A stretch of DNA of 21,526 bases from a virus, in IMG/VR virus record IMGVR_UViG_3300017773_000177, positions 1 through 21,526 of that record. One strand, given 5' to 3'. Positions 5,405 to 12,569 of this stretch are shown piece by piece. The notes below the pieces were generated by a model, which searched no databases, was not told the DNA's origin, and saw nothing but the letters and a program-made list of their open reading frames with translations. Made by a program: the position numbers and the translations under genes. How positions within the stretch are numbered: position 1 is the stretch's first letter; each line of letters opens with the position of its first letter.

Positions 5405-5674
5405 ATGATTTATCTAGCTTTAGGATACTTATTACCATTCTATGTTATATTTAACTTATTAAGAAAGGTTGAAAAAATAACTGAACAATTAGAAGAGTCT
5501 GGTAAAGATATTCAAAATGTATATTCTGAGGTAGATAAAGCATATTCAGAAATGAAGGTTATAGATTCGAAAGGTGGTTTCCAAGCAGATGATGAGGTTG
5601 GAACTATTTTTCAAAGTCTCAAAGAAGTTATTTATATATTAGGAGATAAATATGGAAGTGATAATGAAGCTTAG
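5405..5674 (+). CDS. small membrane-anchored coiled-coil protein (89 aa)
   Basis: Residues 1-17 form a single hydrophobic helix (MIYLALGYLLPFYVIFN). A charged helical region with heptad character follows (VEKITEQLEESGKDIQNVYS), and the C-terminus is polar. GGAG at 5395-5398 fits the ATG at 5405; a longer frame reaching back to 5282 lies inside the HD gene and is not supported. The 3' end overlaps the sigma factor gene by 23 nt and contains its ribosome binding site. I do not recognise a family. The shape suggests a membrane-tethered scaffold or spanin-like protein, but there is no lipobox or signal cleavage site. Confidence 0.6.
   Translation: MIYLALGYLLPFYVIFNLLRKVEKITEQLEESGKDIQNVYSEVDKAYSEMKVIDSKGGFQADDEVGTIFQSLKEVIYILGDKYGSDNEA
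5629..5636 (+). promoter_or_regulatory. late-promoter-like box TATTTATA upstream of the sigma gene
   Basis: TATTTATA lies 4 nt before AGGAG (5641-5645), which serves the ATG at 5652. The spacing to AGGAG is identical to that at 6779-6791. It sits inside the end of the preceding gene. If real, the late sigma factor could promote its own gene. Confidence 0.3.
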
Positions 5675-6434
5675 CCCAGTAGAAACCTTTTATGAAAATT
5701 TGGATAAACTTCAAAGTGATTTTGAAGCTGAATATAATAGACCTGGAAAACGAGGTAGACCTCGAAAAAATAAAATGTATTTTACTCCAGTAACAGAAGA
5801 AGCTATAATTGCTTATAATAATGAAGAAAGTGAAAGATTAAAAAATAGAGTCTACAAAGAACATATACATTATCCTCTATACAAAATGGCTGAAAATCTT
5901 ATTCATAGATTTAAGTTTTATTATATAGATGGTACTCCAGAAGATGTTAAATATGAAGTAATAACATTTCTTTTGGAAAAGTTAAATAAATACACACAGG
6001 ATAAAGGAAGAGCGTTTTCATATTTTTCTATTGTAGCTAAAAATTATCTAATACAAAATAATAATAAAAGTTATAAAAGATTAATTTCTAAAGCAGATAC
6101 TTTAGCCATTGATACTGAAAGAAATGTTACTAATGAAATAGTTAGAGCAAGTAATCTACAAACAGTAAATTCATTTATGGATAGATTTGTAGATTATTAT
6201 GATGAAAAAATAGAAGATCTATATAGAAGTGATAGAGATCGAAGAATTGCTTATGCAGTTTTAGAGCTCTTTAAAAGTCGTGAAAACATCGAGAATTATA
6301 ATAAGAAAGCGCTTTATATTATGATTCGAGAAATGACTGGGACAAAGACTCAGTATATCACGAAGGTTGTAAATGAGATTAAGTCTGAATATTTTAGACT
6401 TTTTACTTTATTTGATGAAGGTAAAATACAATAA
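5652..6434 (+). CDS. 55: late-transcription sigma factor, T4 gp55-like (260 aa)
   Basis: The central region matches the T4-like late sigma factor. A conserved block around residues 55-90 contains KNRVYKEHIHYPLYKMAENL. Next come HRFKFYYIDGTPEDVKYEV and a region-2-like segment with KGRAFSYFSIVAKNYLIQNN (core-polymerase and -10 strand contacts in sigma-70 terms). The N-terminus has a basic AT-hook-like GKRGRPRKNK stretch near residue 32, which is not usual for T4 gp55. The protein is longer than T4 gp55 (185 aa). gp55 binds the host core polymerase and, with sliding clamp and gp33, reads late promoters. The start has AGGAG at the ideal distance. It lies just upstream of the structural block it would control. 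Confidence 0.85.
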   Translation: MEVIMKLSPVETFYENLDKLQSDFEAEYNRPGKRGRPRKNKMYFTPVTEEAIIAYNNEESERLKNRVYKEHIHYPLYKMAENLIHRFKFYYIDGTPEDVKYEVITFLLEKLNKYTQDKGRAFSYFSIVAKNYLIQNNNKSYKRLISKADTLAIDTERNVTNEIVRASNLQTVNSFMDRFVDYYDEKIEDLYRSDRDRRIAYAVLELFKSRENIENYNKKALYIMIREMTGTKTQYITKVVNEIKSEYFRLFTLFDEGKIQ

Positions 6435-6443
6435 TCTCTAGTA

Positions 6444-6455
6444 GGCAATATTGCC
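6444..6455 (+). repeat. perfect 12-nt palindrome in the gap after the sigma gene
   Basis: GGCAATATTGCC is a perfect inverted repeat in the 51-nt gap between the sigma factor and the next gene. It could be an operator or an RNA hairpin without loop. It lacks a following T-run, so it is not a convincing intrinsic terminator. Confidence 0.35.
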
Positions 6456-6485
6456 CAAAATTAAAATGAATTTGAGGAAAATCAA

Positions 6486-6713
6486 ATGGAATCAGTAATT
6501 AAGTATGTAACAGGATTTTTTAGTGGATTGTTAACCATCTTTATGGCAATTATCCCAGTATCAATCCTTTGGTATGTATTGACTGGTGGCTCGGTATTCG
6601 GAATCGATGTCGTAGCTAATCTTTCAAATCTAATCACTCGTGTTGGTGAAGGCGGATTTGTAGGTATTGTGGTATTAGTTTTACTAGTATCATTTTTCAC
6701 CGGTAAAAAATAA
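6486..6713 (+). CDS. two-helix small membrane protein (75 aa), holin-like in shape
   Basis: Two hydrophobic segments (about residues 6-33 and 52-71) are separated by a polar loop (FGIDVVANLSNLITRVGEGG), and the protein ends in Lys-Lys. Size, two helices and a short basic end fit a class II holin. However, no endolysin gene is adjacent, and many small phage membrane proteins share this shape. GAGG at 6474-6477 supports the start. The gene stands alone between the sigma factor and a strong terminator, so it may be expressed at a high and defined level. Base composition is slightly richer in G and C than its neighbours, by eye. Confidence 0.65.
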   Translation: MESVIKYVTGFFSGLLTIFMAIIPVSILWYVLTGGSVFGIDVVANLSNLITRVGEGGFVGIVVLVLLVSFFTGKK

Positions 6714-6738
6714 TTGATTTATATAATTAGTTTTTAAG

Positions 6739-6769
6739 TGCCCTGGCTTTATGCTGGGGCATTTTTTTT
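6739..6769 (+). terminator. intrinsic terminator
   Basis: TGCCCTGGC (6739-6747) pairs with GCTGGGGCA (6753-6761) as a nine-base-pair stem with two G-U pairs and a TTTAT loop, followed by eight T (6762-6769). This is a standard Rho-independent terminator. It separates the sigma/small-membrane-protein unit from the structural block. Confidence 0.92.
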
Positions 6770-6776
6770 GTGCTTA

Positions 6777-6786
6777 TATATTTATA
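6777..6786 (+). promoter_or_regulatory. late-promoter-like box TATATTTATA
   Basis: TATATTTATA directly follows the terminator and precedes AGGAG (6791-6795) and the ATG at 6803. It is identical to the boxes at 219 and 8421. Lying right after a terminator and before the first baseplate-block gene, this is the best-placed candidate for a late promoter in the window. Confidence 0.55.
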
Positions 6787-6802
6787 CATGAGGAGTTTTA
6801 TT

Positions 6803-7150
6803 ATGAATGGCGATCACGAAGTATTTAAGGGTAAGTCTTTTTCAGACCTGCTATCCGATATATACACAAATTCAAAAAAGAAAGAAAATCAAATTAATGG
6901 TTTAATACGGGACCTGCAACCAATGATTAAAAATATTGGTGATGCAACAGTCATAGTTCCTTTGATAGCTGAATATCTAGATGTGTCTGTAAAAAATGAC
7001 GATGCTTTAGTTAAAATGGCTTCAATAGTTCAAAGAGCTATGGCTAGAACTGCACAAGCAGAAGGCAAGGGTGCTATACTAACCGAAGAAGAAAAGAAGC
7101 AACTTATTGAAGTTGCCCAAGAGTTAGAAGACAGAGAAAAAAATGGCTAA
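6803..7150 (+). CDS. structural-block hypothetical protein (115 aa)
   Basis: This soluble, mainly helical protein has a motif-like core, FKGKSFSDLLSDIYTNSKKK and then IGDATVIVPLIAEYLDVSVK. The Glu/Lys-rich C-terminal helix is EEEKKQLIEVAQELEDREKN. Similar short proteins precede the hub gene in other T4-like phages as far as I recall, but I cannot name a T4 counterpart. A baseplate or assembly role is inferred from position. The true start is the ATG at 6803 behind AGGAG, not an upstream ATG inside the promoter-like box. It overlaps the next gene by 8 nt. Confidence 0.65.
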   Translation: MNGDHEVFKGKSFSDLLSDIYTNSKKKENQINGLIRDLQPMIKNIGDATVIVPLIAEYLDVSVKNDDALVKMASIVQRAMARTAQAEGKGAILTEEEKKQLIEVAQELEDREKNG

Positions 7151-8189
7151 GGTTTTTTCACCAAATAGATCTACACCTTCTGGAGCCAATCCCGTTGGCG
7201 TTCCTAATATTACTTATGCTGAAGTTGCTCAAGTTTTATTGGATGCATCCGATGATGCTTTTAATCCCCCTGGCAATGTAAATATTGGTAGTATTAAGGC
7301 CAGGCTTTTAGACACAGAAAGGGGTAAACCTGTAGAAGACTTAACTTGGTATGCTCCTTTAAATATTAATGACACCTATATCCCAATAATCGGTGAAGTA
7401 GTTATGTTGGTCCAAGCACCAAATAGAAATATTGTTAGAGCTAAAAAATCCATAGAGTATTATTATTTATCTGTAGTATCTATGATGGGTAATGTAACTA
7501 ATAATGCTATAAAGGGATTTTCTAAACCTATTAAGCAAAGTGACCTAGTATCTTATACGGGAAACCAAGAGTCAGGCACTACAGATTCTTTAGGTGATTA
7601 TATTCCTGAACTTGCTAAATCTAACCTAATAGCTTTTGAGGGTGATAAGCTAATTCAAGGTAGATGGGGTCATGGTATTAGGTTTACAAATACTTCAAAT
7701 GGTTCTAGCCAACCTTCGTTTTGGAATAAAGATGGTAACGATGGTGATCCTTTGATTGTAATTTCTAATGGACATGCCAGCACTTATCCAGATTCTTATT
7801 TGGAATCTATAAACGATGATGCTTCTACTATAGTTTTATCCTCTGCGCAATCTATAGATCTTGAAGTTGGAAACCCTGTACATCAATCTTTACAATCAAT
7901 AAATCAATTTAGTGCAGGCCAGCTAGTTTTAAATTCTGATAGGATAGTTTTAAATTCAAAAAGCGATGGTGTTATTATTACTGGTAAAACTGGTGTATAT
8001 ATATCTACCCCGAATTGGAAAACCGATTTTAATGAACTAATGGATGTGTTGGAAATAGTTATTACCGAGCTGAATGATTTTATGTCTGGTAGCAAACCAG
8101 CACCAACAGGTGGAGGACCTACAGGGCCAACTCCTTCGGCGGGGGCTTTAGCATCTGCATTACAAAAATTAAAACAATTAAAACAATAG
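7143..8189 (+). CDS. 5: baseplate hub/central spike protein, gp5-like without lysozyme (348 aa)
   Basis: The N-terminal half resembles the OB-fold of phage spike proteins: NIGSIKARLLDTERGKPVED, and IPIIGEVVMLVQAPN near residue 80. The middle carries the signature of T4-like gp5 relatives, IQGRWGHGIRFTNTSNGSS followed by GNDGDPLIVISNGHAS. A strand-repeat segment near residues 255-285 (SAGQLVLNSDRIVLNSKSDG) would form the start of a trimeric beta-helix needle. The last 50 residues are Gly/Pro/Ala-rich and then helical. T4 gp5 (575 aa) has an inserted lysozyme between OB-fold and needle; here there is no lysozyme motif, and the length fits its absence. The protein would form the membrane-puncturing tip of the tail. 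Confidence 0.75.
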   Translation: MAKVFSPNRSTPSGANPVGVPNITYAEVAQVLLDASDDAFNPPGNVNIGSIKARLLDTERGKPVEDLTWYAPLNINDTYIPIIGEVVMLVQAPNRNIVRAKKSIEYYYLSVVSMMGNVTNNAIKGFSKPIKQSDLVSYTGNQESGTTDSLGDYIPELAKSNLIAFEGDKLIQGRWGHGIRFTNTSNGSSQPSFWNKDGNDGDPLIVISNGHASTYPDSYLESINDDASTIVLSSAQSIDLEVGNPVHQSLQSINQFSAGQLVLNSDRIVLNSKSDGVIITGKTGVYISTPNWKTDFNELMDVLEIVITELNDFMSGSKPAPTGGGPTGPTPSAGALASALQKLKQLKQ

Positions 8190-8199
8190 GAGAATTTTT

Positions 8200-8415
8200 A
8201 TGCCTTTAGTAAAATCAGTATTAAAAAGTAAAATAAAAAATGCATTACTATCTGAAAATGGTGATGATGCAACCCAAAAGCAAAAAGAGGCAGCCGAAAG
8301 ATTGGCTTCTAAGCTTTCTAATGCTATAGATTCATATATAAGATCTGCTACTGTAGCATCAACTGGTGCAAATAGTGGAGGACCTGTTATATCAACATCA
8401 ACAAGTATTTCATAA
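8200..8415 (+). CDS. small structural-block protein (71 aa)
   Basis: I do not recognise a named family. The N-terminus is a basic amphipathic helix (VKSVLKSKIKNALLSENGDD), followed by an Ala-rich helix (KEAAERLASKLSNAIDSYIR). The short Ser/Thr/Gly tail ends in STSTSIS. AGGAG (8190-8194) supports the start, and it lies 10 nt after the hub gene. Similar short proteins following the spike gene occur in other tailed phages and may be tail or baseplate accessories, but that is inference from position only. Confidence 0.6.
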   Translation: MPLVKSVLKSKIKNALLSENGDDATQKQKEAAERLASKLSNAIDSYIRSATVASTGANSGGPVISTSTSIS

Positions 8416-8420
8416 TATTG

Positions 8421-8430
8421 TATATTTATA
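8421..8430 (+). promoter_or_regulatory. late-promoter-like box TATATTTATA
   Basis: The exact ten-base box seen at 6777 and 219 lies in a 38-nt intergenic gap, 10 nt before AGGAG (8441-8445) and 23 nt before the ATG at 8454. The gap contains little else, which supports a promoter role. Confidence 0.5.
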
Positions 8431-8453
8431 CATGATGTATAGGAGATAAATAA

Positions 8454-8810
8454 ATGACTAAAAAACAATTAGTAGAAGTTATAAGAAAAGTTGTTAAGAG
8501 CGAAGTTGATAAAGCAGTTAAAAATGCTATTAATGAAATTCAACAACCTAAAAAAAATTCAAACGACCGAATGTCTTTGCAAGAAGTTTTAAATCAGACT
8601 GAAAAACAAGACGAGTGGAAATCTATGGGTGAGTTTAATTCTATAGATGCTAGATCTAAATTTACATCTATGCAGGGTGGAATGGGTAATAGTATATCTG
8701 CAGGGCAATCTAATTTACTAAATGAGCCAGCAGTACAAAAAGACCAAAGTTTACAAAAAGCATTTACAAGAGATTATAGTGAATTAGTTAAAGCAATGAA
8801 GAAGAAATAA
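8454..8810 (+). CDS. hypothetical structural-block protein (118 aa)
   Basis: The N-terminus is a strongly amphipathic, coiled-coil-like helix (VIRKVVKSEVDKAVKNAINE). A polar middle region follows, rich in Gln, Asn and Ser (FTSMQGGMGNSISAGQSNLL). The C-terminus is helical and basic (FTRDYSELVKAMKKK). No family is recognised and there is no membrane segment. It opens the transcription unit that contains the baseplate wedge genes gp25 and gp6, so a virion or assembly role is likely. The start has AGGAG nine bases upstream. Confidence 0.6.
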   Translation: MTKKQLVEVIRKVVKSEVDKAVKNAINEIQQPKKNSNDRMSLQEVLNQTEKQDEWKSMGEFNSIDARSKFTSMQGGMGNSISAGQSNLLNEPAVQKDQSLQKAFTRDYSELVKAMKKK

Positions 8811-8812
8811 AA

Positions 8813-9310
8813 ATGGCCCAACAAAGAACTGAAAATAGATTTAATCCTTTAGATTTTGAAACTGATGTAGCTATTGGTTTAGGTCTTCCTTTGGTTCATC
8901 CAACAGCTGGTCAAAATAACCCTCCTGCAACAGGAAGTTTAGAAGGTGGTGACGCAAATGTTGGGACATCGAAAATGTCTGGTGGAGTTTTTAATTCTAC
9001 ATACACAACAAAAGAACAGGTCAAAGCTAATATTAAAAATCTAGTTCTTACTAATCCTGGCGAAAGATATTATCATCCGAATTTTGGTGTTGGTGCCCAA
9101 GGTTTATTATTTGAAAATGTAACTAAAGATTTATTAAAAAAACTTGGATCTAAGATAGAGACTCAGGTAAATTTATGGTTACCATATGTTACGATTAAAG
9201 ATATACAAATTAATACTGATCGTATAGACAGTAATGAACTTAGAATAAAAATAGATTATGTTATTTTTGAAAATGATTTCGATCTTCAAAGTATAACTGT
9301 ATTTGCTTAG
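8813..9310 (+). CDS. 25: baseplate wedge protein gp25 (165 aa)
   Basis: This belongs to the GPW/gp25 family. The diagnostic core NPGERYYHPNFGVGAQGLLF lies at about residues 81-100, preceded by KEQVKANIKNLVLT and followed by a helix (LLKKLGSKIETQVNLWLPYV) and C-terminal strands. gp25 binds the gp6 wedge core and nucleates polymerisation of the tail sheath. The N-terminal 60 residues, with a Gly/Ser/Asn-rich stretch, make this longer than T4 gp25 (132 aa). Its place directly before gp6 is the usual order in T4-like phages. Confidence 0.92.
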   Translation: MAQQRTENRFNPLDFETDVAIGLGLPLVHPTAGQNNPPATGSLEGGDANVGTSKMSGGVFNSTYTTKEQVKANIKNLVLTNPGERYYHPNFGVGAQGLLFENVTKDLLKKLGSKIETQVNLWLPYVTIKDIQINTDRIDSNELRIKIDYVIFENDFDLQSITVFA

Positions 9311-9318
9311 GAAATAAA

Positions 9319-11181
9319 ATGGCTGAAAAAGATATAAAATATTTAAATAAAGATTTTTCGGGATTCCGAGATAACTTAGTGGAGTTTGCTAAGAACTACT
9401 TTCCGGATACTTATAATGATTTTAACGAATCATCTCCTGGTATGATGTTTATAGAAATGTCTTCTTATATTGGTGACGTTTTATCATACTACACAGATTA
9501 CCAATTAAGAGAAAGTTTACTTTCCCAAGCACAAGAAAGAACCAATATTTTGGATATCGCAAACTCATTGGGCTATAAAGCCAAAGCATCTGTACCAGCA
9601 TATACAGATCTTAGTGTATACCAATGGTTACCTGCAAAAGAGGATGGATCGGGAAATTCTATTCCTGATATGGCTTACGCTTTAAAAATACCTACTGGAA
9701 TGGAAGTTAATGCAGAATCTAATTCTGAAGTAAAATTTACTACAGTAGAGGAAGTAAACTTTTCAAATACAAGTTCTGCTGATACAAATGTTACTGTTTA
9801 TAGTCTAGATGATACTACTGGTGAACCTAATGCATACCTAATAAAAACAAAAGTTAAAGCTGTTTCTGGTGGAACTCAATCTGAAACTTTTACAATAACA
9901 GAAACAAAAAAATTCAATAAAATAAAACTAGCAGCTACAAATGTTATTCAAATACAATCGGTGGTAGATGCTGATTCTAATAGATGGTATAATGTACCAT
10001 ATCTAGCGCAAGATACAATATTCGAAGAAATCCAAAATAATTCTACAGTAGATCCAACAACATCAGGTAATCAAAGCGAAACTCCATATCTTCTAAATCT
10101 CAGAAGAACTGGAAGAAGGTTTACTACAAAAATAGATAAAGATAATTACACTGAGCTTTTGTTTGGTGCAGGTATTTCTACTAGTCCTGATGAACTAATA
10201 ATACCTAATCCATCTACAATAGGCAATGTTTTACAAATAGGTGAAACCGCTAAACTTGACGTTTCTTTTGATCCTGCAAATATGATGTTTACTAAAGCTT
10301 ATGGTAAAGCTCCTAGTTCAAATCTTACTGTAACCTATTTAGCAGGTGGAGGTTTGGCATCTAATGTTGTATCTGGAGATTTAACTAAAATTGCTAGTAA
10401 TTTATTTAATATAGATGAGGATGGCTTAAGCTCTTCCACATTACAGACCGTAAAAGATTCTTTAGCTGTAACAAATGAACAGCCAGCTACTGGAGGAAGA
10501 TCTTCGGAATCCAACGAGGAAATACGACAGAATGCTTTGGCTTCTTATGCTTCTCAAAATAGAGCAGTAACAAAAGAAGATTATATTTCTAGAGTTTATG
10601 CTATGCCAGCAAAATTTGGTTCTATATCTAAAGCATATATAACTAGAGATGAAATTACAAATAACGAAATCGACAGTAATCCTTTAGCTTTGAACTTATA
10701 TGTTTTAAGCTATGATCTAAATAGTAATTTAACTATAGCTAACGATACTACAAAAAGAAATTTACAAACATATTTAAGTCAGTATAGAATCCTAACTGAT
10801 GCTATCAATATAAGAAATGGTTTTGTAGTTAATATAGGTATTGATTTTGAAATAATTGTTTTACCTAGTTTTAATGGTAAAGAGGTTTTAGTTAGAGCAA
10901 TCGATCGAGTTAAAAAGTACTTTGATATAGAACAGTGGCAATTCAATCAACCAATTCTTTTAAATGACTTAGCAGCAAAACTTAGTGTTGTAGAAGGTGT
11001 TCAAGCATTGGTAGATATTAAGATTAAAAATAACGTAAGTACAGCTTCAGGTTATTCAGGTAATGAATATGATATAACAACAGCTACTTCTAATAATGTA
11101 ATCTATCCTTCTCAAGATCCTTGCATTTTTGAAGTTAAATATCCTGATGCTGATATTCGCGGTAAAGTGGTTGGGTACTAA
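9319..11181 (+). CDS. 6: baseplate wedge protein gp6 (620 aa)
   Basis: This is the dimeric core of the baseplate wedge, close in length to T4 gp6 (660 aa). The N-terminus carries FNESSPGMMFIEMSSYIGDV, YYTDYQLRESLLSQAQERTN and LDIANSLGYKAK, typical of the family. Around residues 389-430 it has the Baseplate J/gp6 signature: ATGGRSSESNEEIRQNAL, then NRAVTKEDYISRVYAMPAKF. The C-terminal domain ends with strands likely to mediate ring formation. gp6 dimers form the iris-like ring that opens on sheath contraction, holding gp25, gp53 and gp7. AGGAA just before the ATG supports the start. Confidence 0.92.
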   Translation: MAEKDIKYLNKDFSGFRDNLVEFAKNYFPDTYNDFNESSPGMMFIEMSSYIGDVLSYYTDYQLRESLLSQAQERTNILDIANSLGYKAKASVPAYTDLSVYQWLPAKEDGSGNSIPDMAYALKIPTGMEVNAESNSEVKFTTVEEVNFSNTSSADTNVTVYSLDDTTGEPNAYLIKTKVKAVSGGTQSETFTITETKKFNKIKLAATNVIQIQSVVDADSNRWYNVPYLAQDTIFEEIQNNSTVDPTTSGNQSETPYLLNLRRTGRRFTTKIDKDNYTELLFGAGISTSPDELIIPNPSTIGNVLQIGETAKLDVSFDPANMMFTKAYGKAPSSNLTVTYLAGGGLASNVVSGDLTKIASNLFNIDEDGLSSSTLQTVKDSLAVTNEQPATGGRSSESNEEIRQNALASYASQNRAVTKEDYISRVYAMPAKFGSISKAYITRDEITNNEIDSNPLALNLYVLSYDLNSNLTIANDTTKRNLQTYLSQYRILTDAINIRNGFVVNIGIDFEIIVLPSFNGKEVLVRAIDRVKKYFDIEQWQFNQPILLNDLAAKLSVVEGVQALVDIKIKNNVSTASGYSGNEYDITTATSNNVIYPSQDPCIFEVKYPDADIRGKVVGY

Positions 11182-11183
11182 TT

Positions 11184-12221
11184 ATGATATATTCTATTTT
11201 TCCAAAAGCGGATACAACTTGTTACGAAAGGTATCCAAATAAAAATACCGGTTTAGATGAAATATTAGAGCTGGAAAAAATTGTGTCTAGCTCTACAATA
11301 GCTGGATTATATAATACAAGAATCCTAATGGATTTTGATTTGTACAATCTTTCCCAATCATTAAATACTGAAGGTGTAAATCCCGATAAATTTTATTTGA
11401 ACTTGTATGTAGCAGATAAGAATACTCCAGAGCCATCTAGGATACAGTATGGGTATCCTGAAAATACTGATTGGGTAGCTGGTATAGGGAAATCAACTCA
11501 TAATCCTGAAACCAAAGATGGTGCTAGCTGGAAATATAGAACTGGAACTAGTCAATGGACTGGTGCTGATGGAGCTGGGCCCGAAAATAATTCCGCTATT
11601 AGTATAATATTATCTGAAAGTAAAAATGATATTCGAGCTGATTTAACCGGTTTAATTAATTCTACTTGGAACATATCTGCAAATCCTGGAATTCTTATAA
11701 GAAGACCTGCAAGTGAAGAAAATGATGGTAAAAGATATGGCTATTTAAAATTCTTTTCTAATGATACTTCTACTGTTTATAGACCTAAATTAGATATTTG
11801 TTATAATGACCATTCATGGGTTACTGGAAGTCTTTTAGCTTTAGATACAACCAAGGATTGTTTTGTTTATCTTAAAAATAATTATCAATCATTAAAAATT
11901 AATTCGACAGTAAAATTTAGATTTGAAGCCAGAGAAAAATATCCAGCCAAGACATATGGATCTTCAACATCTAATTTAGTAACTAAGTATTTTCCTAGTT
12001 CTAGTTATTATTCTTTAGTAGATTATAAAACTGGCGAAGTGGTTATTCCTTTCGATACAACATATACTAAAATCAGTTGTGATGGCTTAGGAAACTATGC
12101 TAATTTAAAACTTAGTGGATTGTATCCTGATAGACTTTACAAGTTTAATGTTAGGATAGATAATTCTGATGGTACAACAAAGTATCATGATATAGATCAT
12201 ATTTTTAAGGTGGTAGAATAA
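11184..12221 (+). CDS. baseplate-region structural protein, DNRLRE-like N-terminus (345 aa)
   Basis: The first 35 residues (IFPKADTTCYERYPNKNTG) resemble the start of DNRLRE-type beta-sandwich domains. The following pattern of strands with Trp and Asn/Thr-rich loops, including YLKFFSNDTSTVYRPKLDI near residue 190, fits that fold. Residues 220-345 look like a second beta domain of immunoglobulin type, ending in LYKFNVRIDNSDGTTKYHDI. It lies between gp6 and the giant gp7-like gene, with 2-nt and 1-nt junctions, so it is almost certainly virion structural. A glycan-contacting or decorating role is possible. There is no direct T4 equivalent that I can name. Confidence 0.6.
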   Translation: MIYSIFPKADTTCYERYPNKNTGLDEILELEKIVSSSTIAGLYNTRILMDFDLYNLSQSLNTEGVNPDKFYLNLYVADKNTPEPSRIQYGYPENTDWVAGIGKSTHNPETKDGASWKYRTGTSQWTGADGAGPENNSAISIILSESKNDIRADLTGLINSTWNISANPGILIRRPASEENDGKRYGYLKFFSNDTSTVYRPKLDICYNDHSWVTGSLLALDTTKDCFVYLKNNYQSLKINSTVKFRFEAREKYPAKTYGSSTSNLVTKYFPSSSYYSLVDYKTGEVVIPFDTTYTKISCDGLGNYANLKLSGLYPDRLYKFNVRIDNSDGTTKYHDIDHIFKVVE

Positions 12222-12568
12222 TGGCAGCAGCAACGGGTAATCAAAATTCTCAAATGGCTAATGAAGCACCTATGACACAAACGACTCCTCAAGCATCCAC
12301 GGTTTCGGTAACTACTTCTGGCCAATCAATACCAACTCCTTCTATGCAAACTTTCGAGGAGGCAAATTCTGGAGACAGGGTCCAATCTGAAATAACGTTT
12401 AATTTTAATACAGCTGAAGCAAAATTCAATGATGTTTCGGAGCCTATTTTGGACATGTCTAATGATGAGAATATTATATCAATAGATGCCAGAGCTATAG
12501 TATATAAAGAAATTCCATTTGGTGAAATAATAAATACTGAATTTAAAACATATCCTTTTAAAGGCTAA
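12221..12568 (+). CDS. hypothetical structural-block protein (115 aa)
   Basis: The first 55 residues are low-complexity, rich in Gln, Ser, Thr, Ala and Pro and probably disordered. The rest appears strand-rich and more ordered (VQSEITFNFNTAEAKFNDVS, then EIPFGEIINTEFKTYPFKG). No family is recognised. Its start codon overlaps the previous stop by one base (TAATG), and the next gene starts one base after its stop. It is therefore part of a tightly coupled baseplate cluster and may be a linker or chaperone for the large wedge protein. Confidence 0.6.
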   Translation: MAAATGNQNSQMANEAPMTQTTPQASTVSVTTSGQSIPTPSMQTFEEANSGDRVQSEITFNFNTAEAKFNDVSEPILDMSNDENIISIDARAIVYKEIPFGEIINTEFKTYPFKG

Positions 12569-12569
12569 T

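Noticed and set aside
6444-6455. Palindrome after the sigma gene as a terminator
   Set aside because: There is no T-run after it and no loop; listed only as a palindrome.
6770-6802. Earlier start for the 115-aa structural-block protein
   Set aside because: The extra residues would be encoded by the promoter-like box and ribosome binding site; AGGAG points to the ATG at 6803.
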